Below, one piece after another: positions 14,947 through 22,800 of a stretch of 22,996 bases of DNA. A program made the position numbers and the translations under genes. A model generated the notes under the pieces. The model ran no database searches. It was given only the letters and a program-made list of their open reading frames with translations, and was not told the origin of the DNA. Location of the stretch: contig NZ_JAILKR010000130.1 of NCBI RefSeq assembly GCF_024693525.1, positions 1 through 22,996 on the forward strand. Reading direction: 5' to 3'. This DNA comes from Selenomonas sp. GTDB taxonomy: Bacteria; Bacillota_C; Negativicutes; Selenomonadales; Selenomonadaceae. Every line of letters starts with the position of its first letter. Within the stretch, counting starts at the first letter, position 1.

Positions 14947-15354
14947 TCACTCTTCCGGCAGGGATAGCAGCCCCAGCTGCTGCATGACTTCCTGCACTTT
15001 TTCCATATTAATCGGCTTTGATGCGTAGGCATCACAACCACACGTAAAGGCTTGATCCACATAATCCACATCGGCAATAGCCGTCATCATGATGATTTTC
15101 ATGCGCTGTTCCGGCGGAATTTTATACTGCTGCTCGAGGCCACGGATAACCTTCAGCACCTTGAATCCGTCGACTTTTGGCATCATGATATCCAGGCAGA
15201 GCAAATCGTATGGCTTCTTCTGCTTCATGGCTTCCAGTATCAAATCCAGCGTTTCCATGCCATCTGCCGCCGAATCACAGGCCCCATAATCCTTCATGAA
15301 TTCTTCCAGAAAGCTCCGACTGAGCCGGTCATCTTCCGCAATCAGTATCTTCAT
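14947..15354 (-). CDS. single-domain response regulator (CheY-like receiver)
   Basis: A stand-alone receiver domain of 135 residues. The acidic pocket is EDD at 7-9, the phospho-acceptor Asp55 is in LCLDIMMPKVDG, Thr91 is in MMTA and Lys113 in ASKPI. There is no output domain, so it would act by protein-protein contact or as a phosphorelay intermediate. It lies directly after the PAS/kinase-like gene. An ATG at 15360 overlaps that gene's stop (ATGA), but GGAGG is better spaced for the ATG at 15354. The two are very likely translationally coupled and functionally paired. Confidence 0.88.
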   Translation of the reverse strand: MKILIAEDDRLSRSFLEEFMKDYGACDSAADGMETLDLILEAMKQKKPYDLLCLDIMMPKVDGFKVLKVIRGLEQQYKIPPEQRMKIIMMTAIADVDYVDQAFTCGCDAYASKPINMEKVQEVMQQLGLLSLPEE

Positions 15355-15356
15355 GG

Positions 15357-16151
15357 TCATTCCTCCACCCTGGGAACATCCTCCAGCTTATGCAGGCAAT
15401 ACTGCATAAGCCTTGCCACCTCATCCTCATCATCATGCAGCGCCGGCAAGCCGGATGCGCTGGCGGGCTCTATCCTGCCGCCACTTTCGCCTTTCACGGC
15501 GTCGAGAGCCTCATCCAGGCAGCGCAGCAAACCATCCGCACACTGCTGGGCATTTTCCAAGCAGCTCTGCTGATTCTCTGTCAGCGGTTCCTTAGCAGCA
15601 AGTTCCATCATCCCAGCCAATCCATTGACCGCGGTGCGGATTTGACAGCTCAACTTGGTCAATACCTGCAAATTTACCTGTTTTGCTTTACCTGCCGCTG
15701 TTCGCGCCGTCTCCAACTGGCGTTCAAAATCCTTGTTGGCCGTATCATCTTCCAAAACGACCACAATTCGGTTGCCCTCCGAGACCTTGACCCGGGATAC
15801 CCTCAGTTTCAGCCAAACGCCGCGGTTGCGGCGCACACTATGCATTTTCACGGTGAATTCGCTGCTGAAGGAATCCTCCATAATGGCCGCCTCAAGATTT
15901 TTGCGGACCGGGCAGTGACGGCAGTTCCGCCCATGACCACAACCGCGTTCCAAACTGTTCTCACAGTGAAACGCATCACCAAATTGAAGGTCCATACATT
16001 CTTCCCGCGTTGTCTCCATAATATCAAGGCCAGAAGGATTGATATCGATAATCTCACCGGATTCGTTGAGAAGGCACACGCCCTCACGGATACGCTCCAA
16101 AATCGCGTGAAGTATATCATCCATCTGGAATAGGACAGTTTCATCGGCCAT
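15357..16151 (-). CDS. PAS-domain protein with degenerate histidine-kinase core, no ATPase domain
   Basis: Residues 15-140 form a PAS domain (REGVCLLNESGEIIDINPSG, ending VVVLEDDTANK). It contains a Cys cluster, Cys63, Cys71, Cys77 and Cys80, in the pattern C-x7-C-x5-C-x2-C, which could bind metal or sense redox state. A helical linker leads to a HisKA-like dimerisation helix at 163-185, VLTKLSCQIRTAVNGLAGM. Kinases here normally read SHEIRTPLN; this protein has Cys169 instead of the phospho-acceptor His, Gln instead of the Glu base and Ala instead of Pro. No HATPase domain follows; the protein ends after 264 residues. It cannot autophosphorylate in the usual way. AGGAGG nine bases upstream supports the start. 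The paired receiver gene follows with an overlap. Confidence 0.8.
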   Translation of the reverse strand: MADETVLFQMDDILHAILERIREGVCLLNESGEIIDINPSGLDIMETTREECMDLQFGDAFHCENSLERGCGHGRNCRHCPVRKNLEAAIMEDSFSSEFTVKMHSVRRNRGVWLKLRVSRVKVSEGNRIVVVLEDDTANKDFERQLETARTAAGKAKQVNLQVLTKLSCQIRTAVNGLAGMMELAAKEPLTENQQSCLENAQQCADGLLRCLDEALDAVKGESGGRIEPASASGLPALHDDEDEVARLMQYCLHKLEDVPRVEE

Positions 16152-16257
16152 CTCACTTGACCTCCTTTATCAGTTGACTTGATGTTATATCCCCACAATC
16201 ATCCAAGCACAGCTGACTGGAATCCATCCTGTTTCTCCAGCCATATTATCTATTTTT

Positions 16258-16286
16258 ATCATACTACAAAAAAAAATACCTGTATA
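16258..16286 (-). promoter_or_regulatory. possible promoter of the PAS-receiver pair
   Basis: On the minus strand TATACA (16281-16286), a 17-base spacer that includes nine T, and TATGAT (16258-16263). The -35 is weak. The rest of the 16152-16326 gap shows nothing else I can identify. Confidence 0.4.
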
Positions 16287-16326
16287 GTAGCCTTTCCTCT
16301 CTGCCGCACATTTTACCGCCCCAGCA

Positions 16327-16362
16327 AAAAACCGCAGCAGCAAGAACTGCTGCTACGGTTTT
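16327..16362 (-). terminator. rho-independent terminator after the Thr-rich protein gene
   Basis: On the minus strand AACCGTAGCAGCA pairs with TGCTGCTGCGGTT (one T-G wobble) around a short loop, followed by TTTT. It starts about 30 bases after the stop codon of the gene at 16391-17044. Confidence 0.85.
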
Positions 16363-16390
16363 GACACTATTATTATCTTGCGTTACCCAA

Positions 16391-17044
16391 TCACTCGTCC
16401 GCCGGTTTTGCCAGCTTAGCGAAAAGCTCTTCAAAGCGCTTGTTGATTTCCACATGGGTATCTTTCGTAATCTGCGGCATATCATCCTGACCAATTTCAT
16501 CTTTCCAGACAATTCCAGCTTGCTTGAAGCCTTCCTCAACTGCAGCCTGCATTGCTTTGAGTTTCTCCGGATCGCCGCCAGCAATTGTCGAAGCCATGTC
16601 GAAAATGCGCGTTGCCACCGCATCGACGGAATAGTCACCGCCATCGCTGATAGCTGCCTGAGCCTCTTCCGGCGTTGTTCCCACCGGCGGCAGGGCAAAT
16701 TTGTCTGTTCCGAAGAGAATCCCTTCAAAGTTCAGCTGGCCAATGCCTTGGTCCAACCACCCTTGCAGTTTCGCATTCTGCTCCGTCATCGTCTTAATCA
16801 TGAGCTGATAGCTCTTTTGGATTCCCTCTTTCAGTGCATCAACCTGCTCGGTTGTCATGCCCTTCAGGGCCCCCGATGCCTTCTCTGCCGAAGCAGTGAT
16901 GTTCAGACTGAAGGCCTCTGTGGTCGAGGTCGTCGTCGTCAGCTTTTGCGCATCATCCGTTGTGGTCGACGTTGTGGTTTTCTTGTAGCTTGCACTCAAA
17001 GCAGCGGTTTGCTGGGAGAGCGAAGCAATTCCTTTGACATCCAT
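16391..17044 (-). CDS. Thr-rich helical protein of unknown function
   Basis: I do not recognise the family firmly. The 217-residue product has no signal peptide. Residues 1-20 (MDVKGIASLSQQTAALSASY) are followed by a low-complexity Thr-rich segment (23-43), then a mostly helical, acidic region. That region includes GMTTEQVDALKEGIQKSYQ, a central YSVDAVATRIFDMA and a C-terminal EINKRFEELFAKLA. The start with a short Ser/Gln-rich segment before a flexible linker recalls proteins encoded near flagellar genes, but this is only an impression. AAGGAGG eight bases before the ATG at 17044 fixes the start; a frame reaching 17077 lacks one. It is a single gene with its own promoter and terminator. Confidence 0.75.
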   Translation of the reverse strand: MDVKGIASLSQQTAALSASYKKTTTSTTTDDAQKLTTTTSTTEAFSLNITASAEKASGALKGMTTEQVDALKEGIQKSYQLMIKTMTEQNAKLQGWLDQGIGQLNFEGILFGTDKFALPPVGTTPEEAQAAISDGGDYSVDAVATRIFDMASTIAGGDPEKLKAMQAAVEEGFKQAGIVWKDEIGQDDMPQITKDTHVEINKRFEELFAKLAKPADE

Positions 17045-17101
17045 GTTAGCTTCCTCCTTAATGCTATTCACTTGCACTTACATATCAGAGTAAAGTATTC
17101 C

Positions 17102-17130
17102 TATTTATATTATCGACGGTAACGCGTCAA
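17102..17130 (-). promoter_or_regulatory. possible promoter of the Thr-rich protein gene
   Basis: On the minus strand TTGACG (17125-17130) is followed after 17 bases by TAAATA (17102-17107), or after 15 by TATAAA. The nearby GTCGATAA (17110-17117) resembles the sigma-28 -10 element, but no TAAA -35 is in place. Confidence 0.42.
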
Positions 17131-17168
17131 AAATCAAGCATATTTTTGCTCGTCTGCCAAGTTATTTT

Positions 17169-17813
17169 TCACTCAAATTTGACGGAGTGAATTACCTTAT
17201 ACCCCTTTTCCTCTATGGATTTCTTAATACTTTCCACATCGGGGATTATACCGCGGATAACAATCTCATAACTGCCATCTTCCTGCTTGCAGGTCACCAG
17301 GCTGTCAATGGACAAGCCTTCTGCCGCAAAGATACCAGAAATCTCATTGACCACGCCGACCTTGTTGTCCACCAGTACGGTCAGCCGTGTCTTGCCTCCG
17401 GAAAGAGCCATGACGTCGACAAAGGTCTTGAAGATGTCCGTCTCGGTAATAACGCCCACCACTGCACCGACCTCAGAGATAACCGGCAGCCCGCCGATTT
17501 TCTTGTCGTACATAATGAGCGCCGCCTCTTCAATCGTCGCATCCTCCTGAACCGAAATCACATTTTTGTTCATGATTTCCGCCACTTTTAGCTTATCCAG
17601 CAGGGACTTTTCCTCATACCGGGATAACGTCGTCGCCGGGGAAGGCGCCACCCGCATAAGGTCTTTATCACTGAAAAAACCGACCAGCTTGCCATCTTCC
17701 ACAACCGGCAGCCGGCGGAAATTTCCCTTTTTCATCGCCAGGAACGCATCATCTAGAGATGCATCCGGTGCAATGGTCACAGGATTTTTCGTCATACGAT
17801 TAGCTACGAACAT
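17169..17813 (-). CDS. CBS-CBS-ACT domain protein (AcuB-like)
   Basis: A 214-residue ligand-sensing protein. Two CBS motifs (about 7-60, starting MTKNPVTIAPDASLDDA, and about 80-135, starting IMNKNVISVQEDATIEEA) form one adenosyl-nucleotide binding module. A C-terminal ACT domain (about 142-214, LTVLVDNKVGVVNEISGIFAAEGL) probably binds an amino acid. The layout matches AcuB-type proteins, named from the Bacillus acetoin cluster, though no acuA or acuC is nearby. GGAGG eight bases upstream sets the start at 17813; a longer frame to 17915 crosses a GC-rich hairpin and a terminator. It lies downstream of livF on the same strand, so a link to branched-chain amino-acid status is plausible. Confidence 0.87.
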   Translation of the reverse strand: MFVANRMTKNPVTIAPDASLDDAFLAMKKGNFRRLPVVEDGKLVGFFSDKDLMRVAPSPATTLSRYEEKSLLDKLKVAEIMNKNVISVQEDATIEEAALIMYDKKIGGLPVISEVGAVVGVITETDIFKTFVDVMALSGGKTRLTVLVDNKVGVVNEISGIFAAEGLSIDSLVTCKQEDGSYEIVIRGIIPDVESIKKSIEEKGYKVIHSVKFE

Positions 17814-17869
17814 AAGAATAACCTCCATTTCTGCCCCCGGTGCTGCTGCCCCGGGATTTTGATATATAC

Positions 17870-17899
17870 AAAAGGATTCGCCAAAGTCTGGCGAATCCC
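17870..17899 (-). terminator. terminator-like hairpin between livF and the CBS-ACT gene
   Basis: On the minus strand GGATTCGCC pairs with GGCGAATCC around a seven-base loop, followed by only TTTT and then GTATATATC. It should end most liv transcripts but may allow read-through into the CBS-ACT gene. A second GC-rich hairpin (CCCGG...CCGGG) at about 17834-17855 precedes that gene's ribosome site. Confidence 0.6.
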
Positions 17900-17915
17900 T
17901 TCTCCTTTCCAGCAA

Positions 17916-18629
17916 TCAACCGCCCAGATAAGCTTTGCGCACTTCTTCGCTGGCCGCCAGCTCCTTGGCATCGCCAGACAGGGTTATGCGTCCCGTTTCC
18001 AGGACATAGGCCCGGTTGGCTATCGACAAAGCCATATTGGCATTCTGCTCTACCAGCAGCACCGTTGTCCCAGCCTTGTTGATATCGACGATGATATGGA
18101 AGATTTCTTTTATGAGCAGCGGCGCAAGCCCCATGGATGGCTCATCCAGCAACAGCAGCCGCGGACGGCTCATCAAGGCACGCCCCATAGCCAGCATCTG
18201 CTGTTCACCGCCCGAGAGCGTTCCCGCAATCTGATTCTTGCGTTCCTCCAGCCGCGGGAACAGTTCAAATACATGCTTGATGTCCGCTTTAATCCCATCT
18301 TTATCCTTGCGCGTGAAGGCTCCCAGGTCGAGATTCTCCATAACAGACATCTCCGCGAAGATGCGGCGTCCCTCCGGCACCTGACTGATGCCGCTGCGGA
18401 CGATTTCATGCGCCTTGATACCCGCTATATCTTTTCCCTCAAACGTTATCGTACCAGACTTTGGCTTCAACAGCCCCGAAATCGTGCGGAGCGTCGTCGA
18501 TTTACCAGCGCCGTTGGCTCCGATAAGAGTGACAATCTCTCCCTGATTGACTTCCAGACTGATTCCCTTAATCGCATGGATGGCACCATAATAGACATTT
18601 AAGTCCTTCAATTCCAGCAGTTTGCCCAT
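17916..18629 (-). CDS. livF: branched-chain amino-acid ABC transporter, ATP-binding protein LivF
   Basis: One of two ATPases of the high-affinity branched-chain amino-acid importer. Walker A is GANGAGKST (37-45), the ABC signature is LSGGEQQ, Walker B is LLLLDEPSMGLAP and the switch His lies in the downstream TVLLVEQNA segment, where LivF proteins normally have Gln-Asn after Glu. The 237-residue length is typical. Its ATG overlaps the livG stop by one base, and GGGAGG lies nine bases upstream. Last transporter gene of the operon. Confidence 0.95.
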   Translation of the reverse strand: MGKLLELKDLNVYYGAIHAIKGISLEVNQGEIVTLIGANGAGKSTTLRTISGLLKPKSGTITFEGKDIAGIKAHEIVRSGISQVPEGRRIFAEMSVMENLDLGAFTRKDKDGIKADIKHVFELFPRLEERKNQIAGTLSGGEQQMLAMGRALMSRPRLLLLDEPSMGLAPLLIKEIFHIIVDINKAGTTVLLVEQNANMALSIANRAYVLETGRITLSGDAKELAASEEVRKAYLGG

Positions 18630-19399
18630 TATGCCTCGCCTCCCAAATATGCCCGGATAACCTCTGGGTCGTTCTTGATAACCTCTGGCGTTCCCTGTGC
18701 GATAATCATGCCATACTCCAATACATAGATGCGTTCACAAATCCCCATGACCAGACTCATGTCATGCTCAATCAAGAGAATCGTCAAGCCAAATTCCTTG
18801 CGAATCCAAGAAATCATCTCCATGAGTTCTTTCGTCTCCTGGGGATTCATGCCAGCCGCCGGCTCGTCCAGCAACAAGAGTTTCGGCTTAGCGGCCAGCG
18901 CCCGCGCAATCTCCAGCCGCCGCTGGGCGCCATAGGGAAGATTCTTTGCCAGCTCACCGGCTTTATCTTCCAGATGGAAGATTTTCAAAAGCTTCAGGGC
19001 TTCTTCTTCAATCTTTTCCTCTTCTTTAAAGTAACGGCCCATGCGGAACACCGACTCCAGCAAGCCGTATTTGACATGAAAGTGAAACGCAATCTTGACG
19101 TTCTCAAGAACTGTAAGCTCGGAAAACAGCCGGATATTCTGGAAGGTACGGGCAATGCCGCGCTGGGTAATCTGATAGGGCTTCAAGCCCACAATGCTCT
19201 TGCCATCGAAGTGGATCTCACCTGTAGTCGGCTGATAAACGCCAGTAATCAGATTGAAGGCCGTAGTCTTGCCAGCACCATTCGGCCCGATTAAGCCCAC
19301 CAGTTCACCTTTATTGATATGGAAATTGAAATCTGAAACTGCCTTGAGGCCGCCAAATACCTCCGACACATCGGTTGCCTTGAGTAATTCCTTAGCCAT
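18629..19399 (-). CDS. livG: branched-chain amino-acid ABC transporter, ATP-binding protein LivG
   Basis: Second ATPase of the importer. Walker A is GPNGAGKTT (38-46), the signature region reads [15 protein letters not shown], Walker B is [13 protein letters not shown] and the switch His is in LLIEHDM. At 256 residues it has the LivG size, and the AGMNP turn and C-terminal RAYLGGE tail are typical. AAAGGGGG lies eight bases before the ATG. It overlaps the livM end by eight bases, so translation is probably coupled. Confidence 0.95.
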   Translation of the reverse strand: MAKELLKATDVSEVFGGLKAVSDFNFHINKGELVGLIGPNGAGKTTAFNLITGVYQPTTGEIHFDGKSIVGLKPYQITQRGIARTFQNIRLFSELTVLENVKIAFHFHVKYGLLESVFRMGRYFKEEEKIEEEALKLLKIFHLEDKAGELAKNLPYGAQRRLEIARALAAKPKLLLLDEPAAGMNPQETKELMEMISWIRKEFGLTILLIEHDMSLVMGICERIYVLEYGMIIAQGTPEVIKNDPEVIRAYLGGEA

Positions 19400-20348
19400 C
19401 AGCGCGGCCCCCTTTCTTGAAAATTTTGCGGAAGATACTCATATTGGTAACTTCCATGTAACCAAACAGGCCTTGCGGGCGATAGAACATCATCAAGATC
19501 AACGCCAGTGCATAGATAATCATGCGGAATTCCGGCCAGCTGGCAAGTGCCGCTGAAATAAAGGTAACCACAAAGGCACCAGCAATCGACCCCGTAATCG
19601 ACCCCAAACCGCCCATAACTACCATGATAAGATAGTTAAAGGACTGCATGAAGGTAAAGGAATTCGGACTGATGAGATAAAAACTGTGGGCAAACAAGAC
19701 CCCGGCCACACCGGCAAAAGCAGCACCGATAGTAAAGGCCATAATCTTATATTTCGTCGTATTGACACCCATCGATTCCGCGGCAATCTCATTCTCACGG
19801 ATCGCGAGGCAGGCACGCCCCTGATTCGAATTCACGAAATTCTTGATAAAGAACAGGGCAAACAACATGATGAAAAACACCCAGGCAAAGGTAGTGTGAT
19901 GCGGAATGCCCTTGAAGCCTGCAGCACCACCCACATAATCGATATTCATGATAACGATGCGAATAATCTCCCCGAGTCCCAGCGTAGCGATAGCCAGATA
20001 GTCACCGTGCAGCCGCAAGGTCGGAATACCGATGAGGAAACCAAGGATACCAGCCGCCACAGCTCCTGCCACTAATGCCGCCAAGAACGGTAGATGGAAA
20101 TTCGTCGTGAGCACAACGCCCACATAGGCACCGACAGCCATAAAGCCCGCATGTCCCAAGGAAAATTGGCCCGTATACCCATTGATAAGATTGAGGCTCA
20201 CCGCCATAATAACATTGATGCCTACAATCAACAGATTGAGCTGCCAGAAGGAACTCAGGATACGGCCTGCGATAAGACCTTGAAGTACCGCGAAGAGAAC
20301 TACGGCGAAGCCAATCATGATAAAGTCATTTTTGCGTAAATATTTCAT
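19392..20348 (-). CDS. livM: branched-chain amino-acid ABC transporter, permease LivM
   Basis: A 318-residue polytopic inner-membrane permease with about nine to ten hydrophobic segments. Conserved parts are [23 protein letters not shown] near residue 55, [21 protein letters not shown] near 110, and [18 protein letters not shown] near 185, the cytoplasmic coupling loop that contacts the ATPases. It pairs with LivH to form the channel. GGGGGGAG is seven bases upstream of the ATG. Gap to livH is 12 bases. Confidence 0.95.
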   Translation of the reverse strand: MKYLRKNDFIMIGFAVVLFAVLQGLIAGRILSSFWQLNLLIVGINVIMAVSLNLINGYTGQFSLGHAGFMAVGAYVGVVLTTNFHLPFLAALVAGAVAAGILGFLIGIPTLRLHGDYLAIATLGLGEIIRIVIMNIDYVGGAAGFKGIPHHTTFAWVFFIMLFALFFIKNFVNSNQGRACLAIRENEIAAESMGVNTTKYKIMAFTIGAAFAGVAGVLFAHSFYLISPNSFTFMQSFNYLIMVVMGGLGSITGSIAGAFVVTFISAALASWPEFRMIIYALALILMMFYRPQGLFGYMEVTNMSIFRKIFKKGGRADG

Positions 20349-20360
20349 GAAGCTCCCCCC

Positions 20361-21248
20361 TTAGACTTTTTCTTTCGTATTCTTGCCAAAGATGCCCGTC
20401 GGCTTGAACAGCAACACGAGAATCAAGATGGCAAAGGCAGCCGCATCGCGGAAGGTCGAGGACACAAATCCCGACACAAACGCCTCGACAATACCGAGAA
20501 TCAAACCACCGACCACAGCTCCCGGTAAAATACCAATACCACCGAGAACGGCCGCAACGAAGGCCTTGAGGCCCGGCATGATGCCCATCAACGGGTCGAT
20601 GGAATTATAGTAGACACCGACCAGCACGCCGGCCACGGCCGCCAGTGCCGAACCGATGCCAAACGTAATGGAAATGATGCGGTCCGAATCAATCCCCATA
20701 AGCTGAGCTGTCTCCGTATCAAAGGAGGCCGCCCGCATCGCCTTACCGGTTTTGGTTCTGTGAACCACATAAGTAAGTACAATCATTAAGATGGTGGTAA
20801 TGCCGAGAATCAACATCTGCTGCCCATTGATGACAATGCCTCCCAGCTCGATGGCCACATCGCCAAAAAGTGCCGGGAACGTGCGCGGCGTCGGCGATAC
20901 AAAGTACATGCTCGTGTACTCCAAGAAAAACGAAACACCGATGGCCGTAATGAGCACCGAAATACGCGGTGCATGGCGAAGGGGCTTATAGGCCAGCTTC
21001 TCCACCACCATACCGATAATACCAGTAACCACAAACGAGATAATCAGCGCGGGTACGATTGATAAATGTGCCTGCGTAATCGCATAAAATCCGATATAAG
21101 CACCCACCATATAAATATCGCCATGAGCGAAGTTGATGAGCTTGATGATACCGTAAATCATCGTATAGCCTAACGCAATCAGCGCATAAATGCTGCCCAG
21201 CGAAATGCCATTGACGAGCTGCTGCAGGACCTGGTGCGTAACTTCCAT
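20361..21248 (-). CDS. livH: branched-chain amino-acid ABC transporter, permease LivH
   Basis: A 295-residue polytopic permease. Diagnostic parts are the N-terminal LVNGISLGSIYALIALGYTMIYGI with INFAHGDIYMVGAY, and the coupling loop RAASFDTETAQLMGIDSDR. The C-terminal half has the GGIGILPGAVVGG loop. The start at 21248 is set by AAGGAGG eight bases upstream; a frame running to 21278 adds ten residues without a ribosome site. It follows livJ by about 100 bases holding a stem-loop. Confidence 0.95.
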   Translation of the reverse strand: MEVTHQVLQQLVNGISLGSIYALIALGYTMIYGIIKLINFAHGDIYMVGAYIGFYAITQAHLSIVPALIISFVVTGIIGMVVEKLAYKPLRHAPRISVLITAIGVSFFLEYTSMYFVSPTPRTFPALFGDVAIELGGIVINGQQMLILGITTILMIVLTYVVHRTKTGKAMRAASFDTETAQLMGIDSDRIISITFGIGSALAAVAGVLVGVYYNSIDPLMGIMPGLKAFVAAVLGGIGILPGAVVGGLILGIVEAFVSGFVSSTFRDAAAFAILILVLLFKPTGIFGKNTKEKV

Positions 21249-21301
21249 AATTTTCCTCCTTATTATCATAGAGTCCATCCTTGAAGGACATCCTACGATA
21301 G

Positions 21302-21330
21302 TACAAAGGGCCGCATCTCTGCGGCCCCTG
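21302..21330 (-). terminator. intercistronic stem-loop between livJ and livH
   Basis: GGGCCGCA (21308-21315) and TGCGGCCC (21320-21327) form a strong hairpin, followed on the minus strand by TTTGTAC. The weak T run suggests a partial terminator or mRNA-stabilising structure, which would let the binding protein be made in excess over the membrane parts, as is common in ABC importer operons. Confidence 0.65.
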
Positions 21331-21349
21331 TATATGCCTTATTGCTCAA

Positions 21350-22522
21350 TCACTCAGCATCCGGCATGATCTTAGCAACCATGACGCGGTCGCCGTTCTT
21401 ATTCTCCAAGATAACTGCCTGCTTGATTGGGTTATGGTGTTTATCCATCGTGATGGTACCTGTACCAACCTTGAGGTCCTTGGTCTGCTCCAGTGCCTCG
21501 CGGATCTTCTCCGGGTCATCGCTGCCTGCCCGTTTGATGGCATCAGCCAGCATCTTACCGGCATCATAGCCAAGGGCTGCAAATACGTTTGGTGCGTGGC
21601 CATACTCTTTCGTGAAGGCATCGACAAAACCCTTTACCTCAGCATCTTTATCCGAATAATGCGTGCTGAAGAAGGTATTGTTCAAGGCATCCGCACCAGC
21701 AATATCGGCTACTTTCGAATCGTCCCAGCCATCCGTACCGAGGAACGGCTGTTTAAAGCCAAGCTCGCGCGCCTGTTTGACGATTTTACCGACTTCCTCA
21801 TAGTAAGCCGGAACGAATACGACATCCGCATTGGCCGTTTTGAGTTTCGTCAAAGCAGCTTTGAAATCCTGATCTTTTGCTAGGAAGGCTTCTTCCATCA
21901 GCACCTTGCCGCCAGCAGCTTCGAATTTCTCCTTGAATACTTTGCCCAGGCTCTTGGAATAATCGGAGCTGTTATCGACATAAATGACTGCCGTCTTAGC
22001 TTTGAGTTTCTCTGCCGCAAATTTTGCCATAACCGAGCCCTGCTGCGGGTCGATAAAGCAGCTGCGGAATACGAAAGGTTTTACCTGGCCATTTTCCACC
22101 GTTACATCCGGGCTCGTTGCATCCGGAGCAATGATAGGAATCTTATTATCCGTTGCTACCTGCGACTCAGCAATAACATTGGCCGTTACCGCCGGTCCAA
22201 CGATAACCTTTACCTTGTCATCAGAAATCAGCTTCGTTGCAGCATTGACAGCCTCAGAGGCCTCGGATTTATTGTCAGCGGAAACGACTTTGATTTTCTT
22301 GCCATTGACGCCGCCAGCATCATTGATTTCCTTGATGGCCAGATTGAAGCCATCGAGCGTTGCCTGACCATAGTTAGCAACATTGCCCGTGCACTCAAAG
22401 TTTGCACCCACTTTGATTTCATCTGCACTGCCTTCATCACCACAACCGGCAAATACACTGCCCATGAGCATCGTACCAGCGACTACGCTCATGAGTTTCA
22501 AGCTTTTCTTGCTGAAATTCAT
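21350..22522 (-). CDS. livJ: branched-chain amino-acid ABC transporter, substrate-binding lipoprotein
   Basis: The periplasmic-binding component (Leu/Ile/Val-type, peripla_BP_6 fold) that delivers substrate to LivHM. Residues 1-26 are a lipoprotein signal (MNFSKKSLKLMSVVAG, then lipobox FAGC with Cys27 as the lipid site). The mature domain begins EIKVGANFECTGNVANYGQATLDGFNLAIKEIN in pieces typical of the family, with INDAGGVNGKKI and VIVGPAVTANV following. The 390-residue size is normal. GGGAGG seven bases upstream sets the start at 22522; a frame to 22564 lacks a ribosome site. First gene of the operon livJ-H-M-G-F. Confidence 0.95.
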   Translation of the reverse strand: MNFSKKSLKLMSVVAGTMLMGSVFAGCGDEGSADEIKVGANFECTGNVANYGQATLDGFNLAIKEINDAGGVNGKKIKVVSADNKSEASEAVNAATKLISDDKVKVIVGPAVTANVIAESQVATDNKIPIIAPDATSPDVTVENGQVKPFVFRSCFIDPQQGSVMAKFAAEKLKAKTAVIYVDNSSDYSKSLGKVFKEKFEAAGGKVLMEEAFLAKDQDFKAALTKLKTANADVVFVPAYYEEVGKIVKQARELGFKQPFLGTDGWDDSKVADIAGADALNNTFFSTHYSDKDAEVKGFVDAFTKEYGHAPNVFAALGYDAGKMLADAIKRAGSDDPEKIREALEQTKDLKVGTGTITMDKHHNPIKQAVILENKNGDRVMVAKIMPDAE

Positions 22523-22579
22523 ATGAATTCCTCCCTTGTCTCTCATTCGTTGTCCGTAAAACAATCAACGATGGAACTA

Positions 22580-22608
22580 ATTATAGTTTACATGTTTACA
22601 AAAGTCAA
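22580..22608 (-). promoter_or_regulatory. livJ: strong sigma-A promoter of the liv operon
   Basis: On the minus strand TTGACT (22603-22608), a 17-base spacer and a perfect TATAAT (22580-22585), placed about 57 bases upstream of the livJ start. Repeated operator-like motifs overlap it. Confidence 0.85.
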
Positions 22609-22622
22609 TGTATACATGTAAA
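22586..22622. promoter_or_regulatory. operator-like inverted repeat over the liv promoter
   Basis: TTTACATG (22587-22594) and CATGTAAA (22615-22622) form a perfect inverted repeat centred on the -35 hexamer. In longer form, TGTATACATGTAAA (22609-22622, +) and TGTAAACATGTAAA (on the minus strand, 22587-22600) differ at one of 14 positions. A regulator dimer bound here would block RNA polymerase. The regulator is not identified. Confidence 0.6.
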
Positions 22623-22685
22623 ATTCAGCCATATTATTTACCCATTTGTCCTCCACTCAAAAACCTGTCTGGGAAAATCTTCTAT

Positions 22686-22711
22686 CATGTATCATTTATA
22701 CGGTATACATG
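22686..22711. promoter_or_regulatory. upstream inverted repeat, possible second operator for liv
   Basis: CATGTAT (22686-22692) and ATACATG (22705-22711) form a perfect seven-base inverted repeat with a 12-base gap, using the same ACATG core as the promoter-proximal repeat about 90 bases away. Another palindrome, ACAATATTGT, lies at 22722-22731. The remaining sequence from 22712 to 22800 holds nothing else I can support. Confidence 0.4.
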
Positions 22712-22800
22712 GATTGAAAGTACAATATTGTTATGATGATGATATTTGTTGTTTTGTTTATCTATATTAGACACTTAACCATAAAAGTCCTGCCTGAAAA

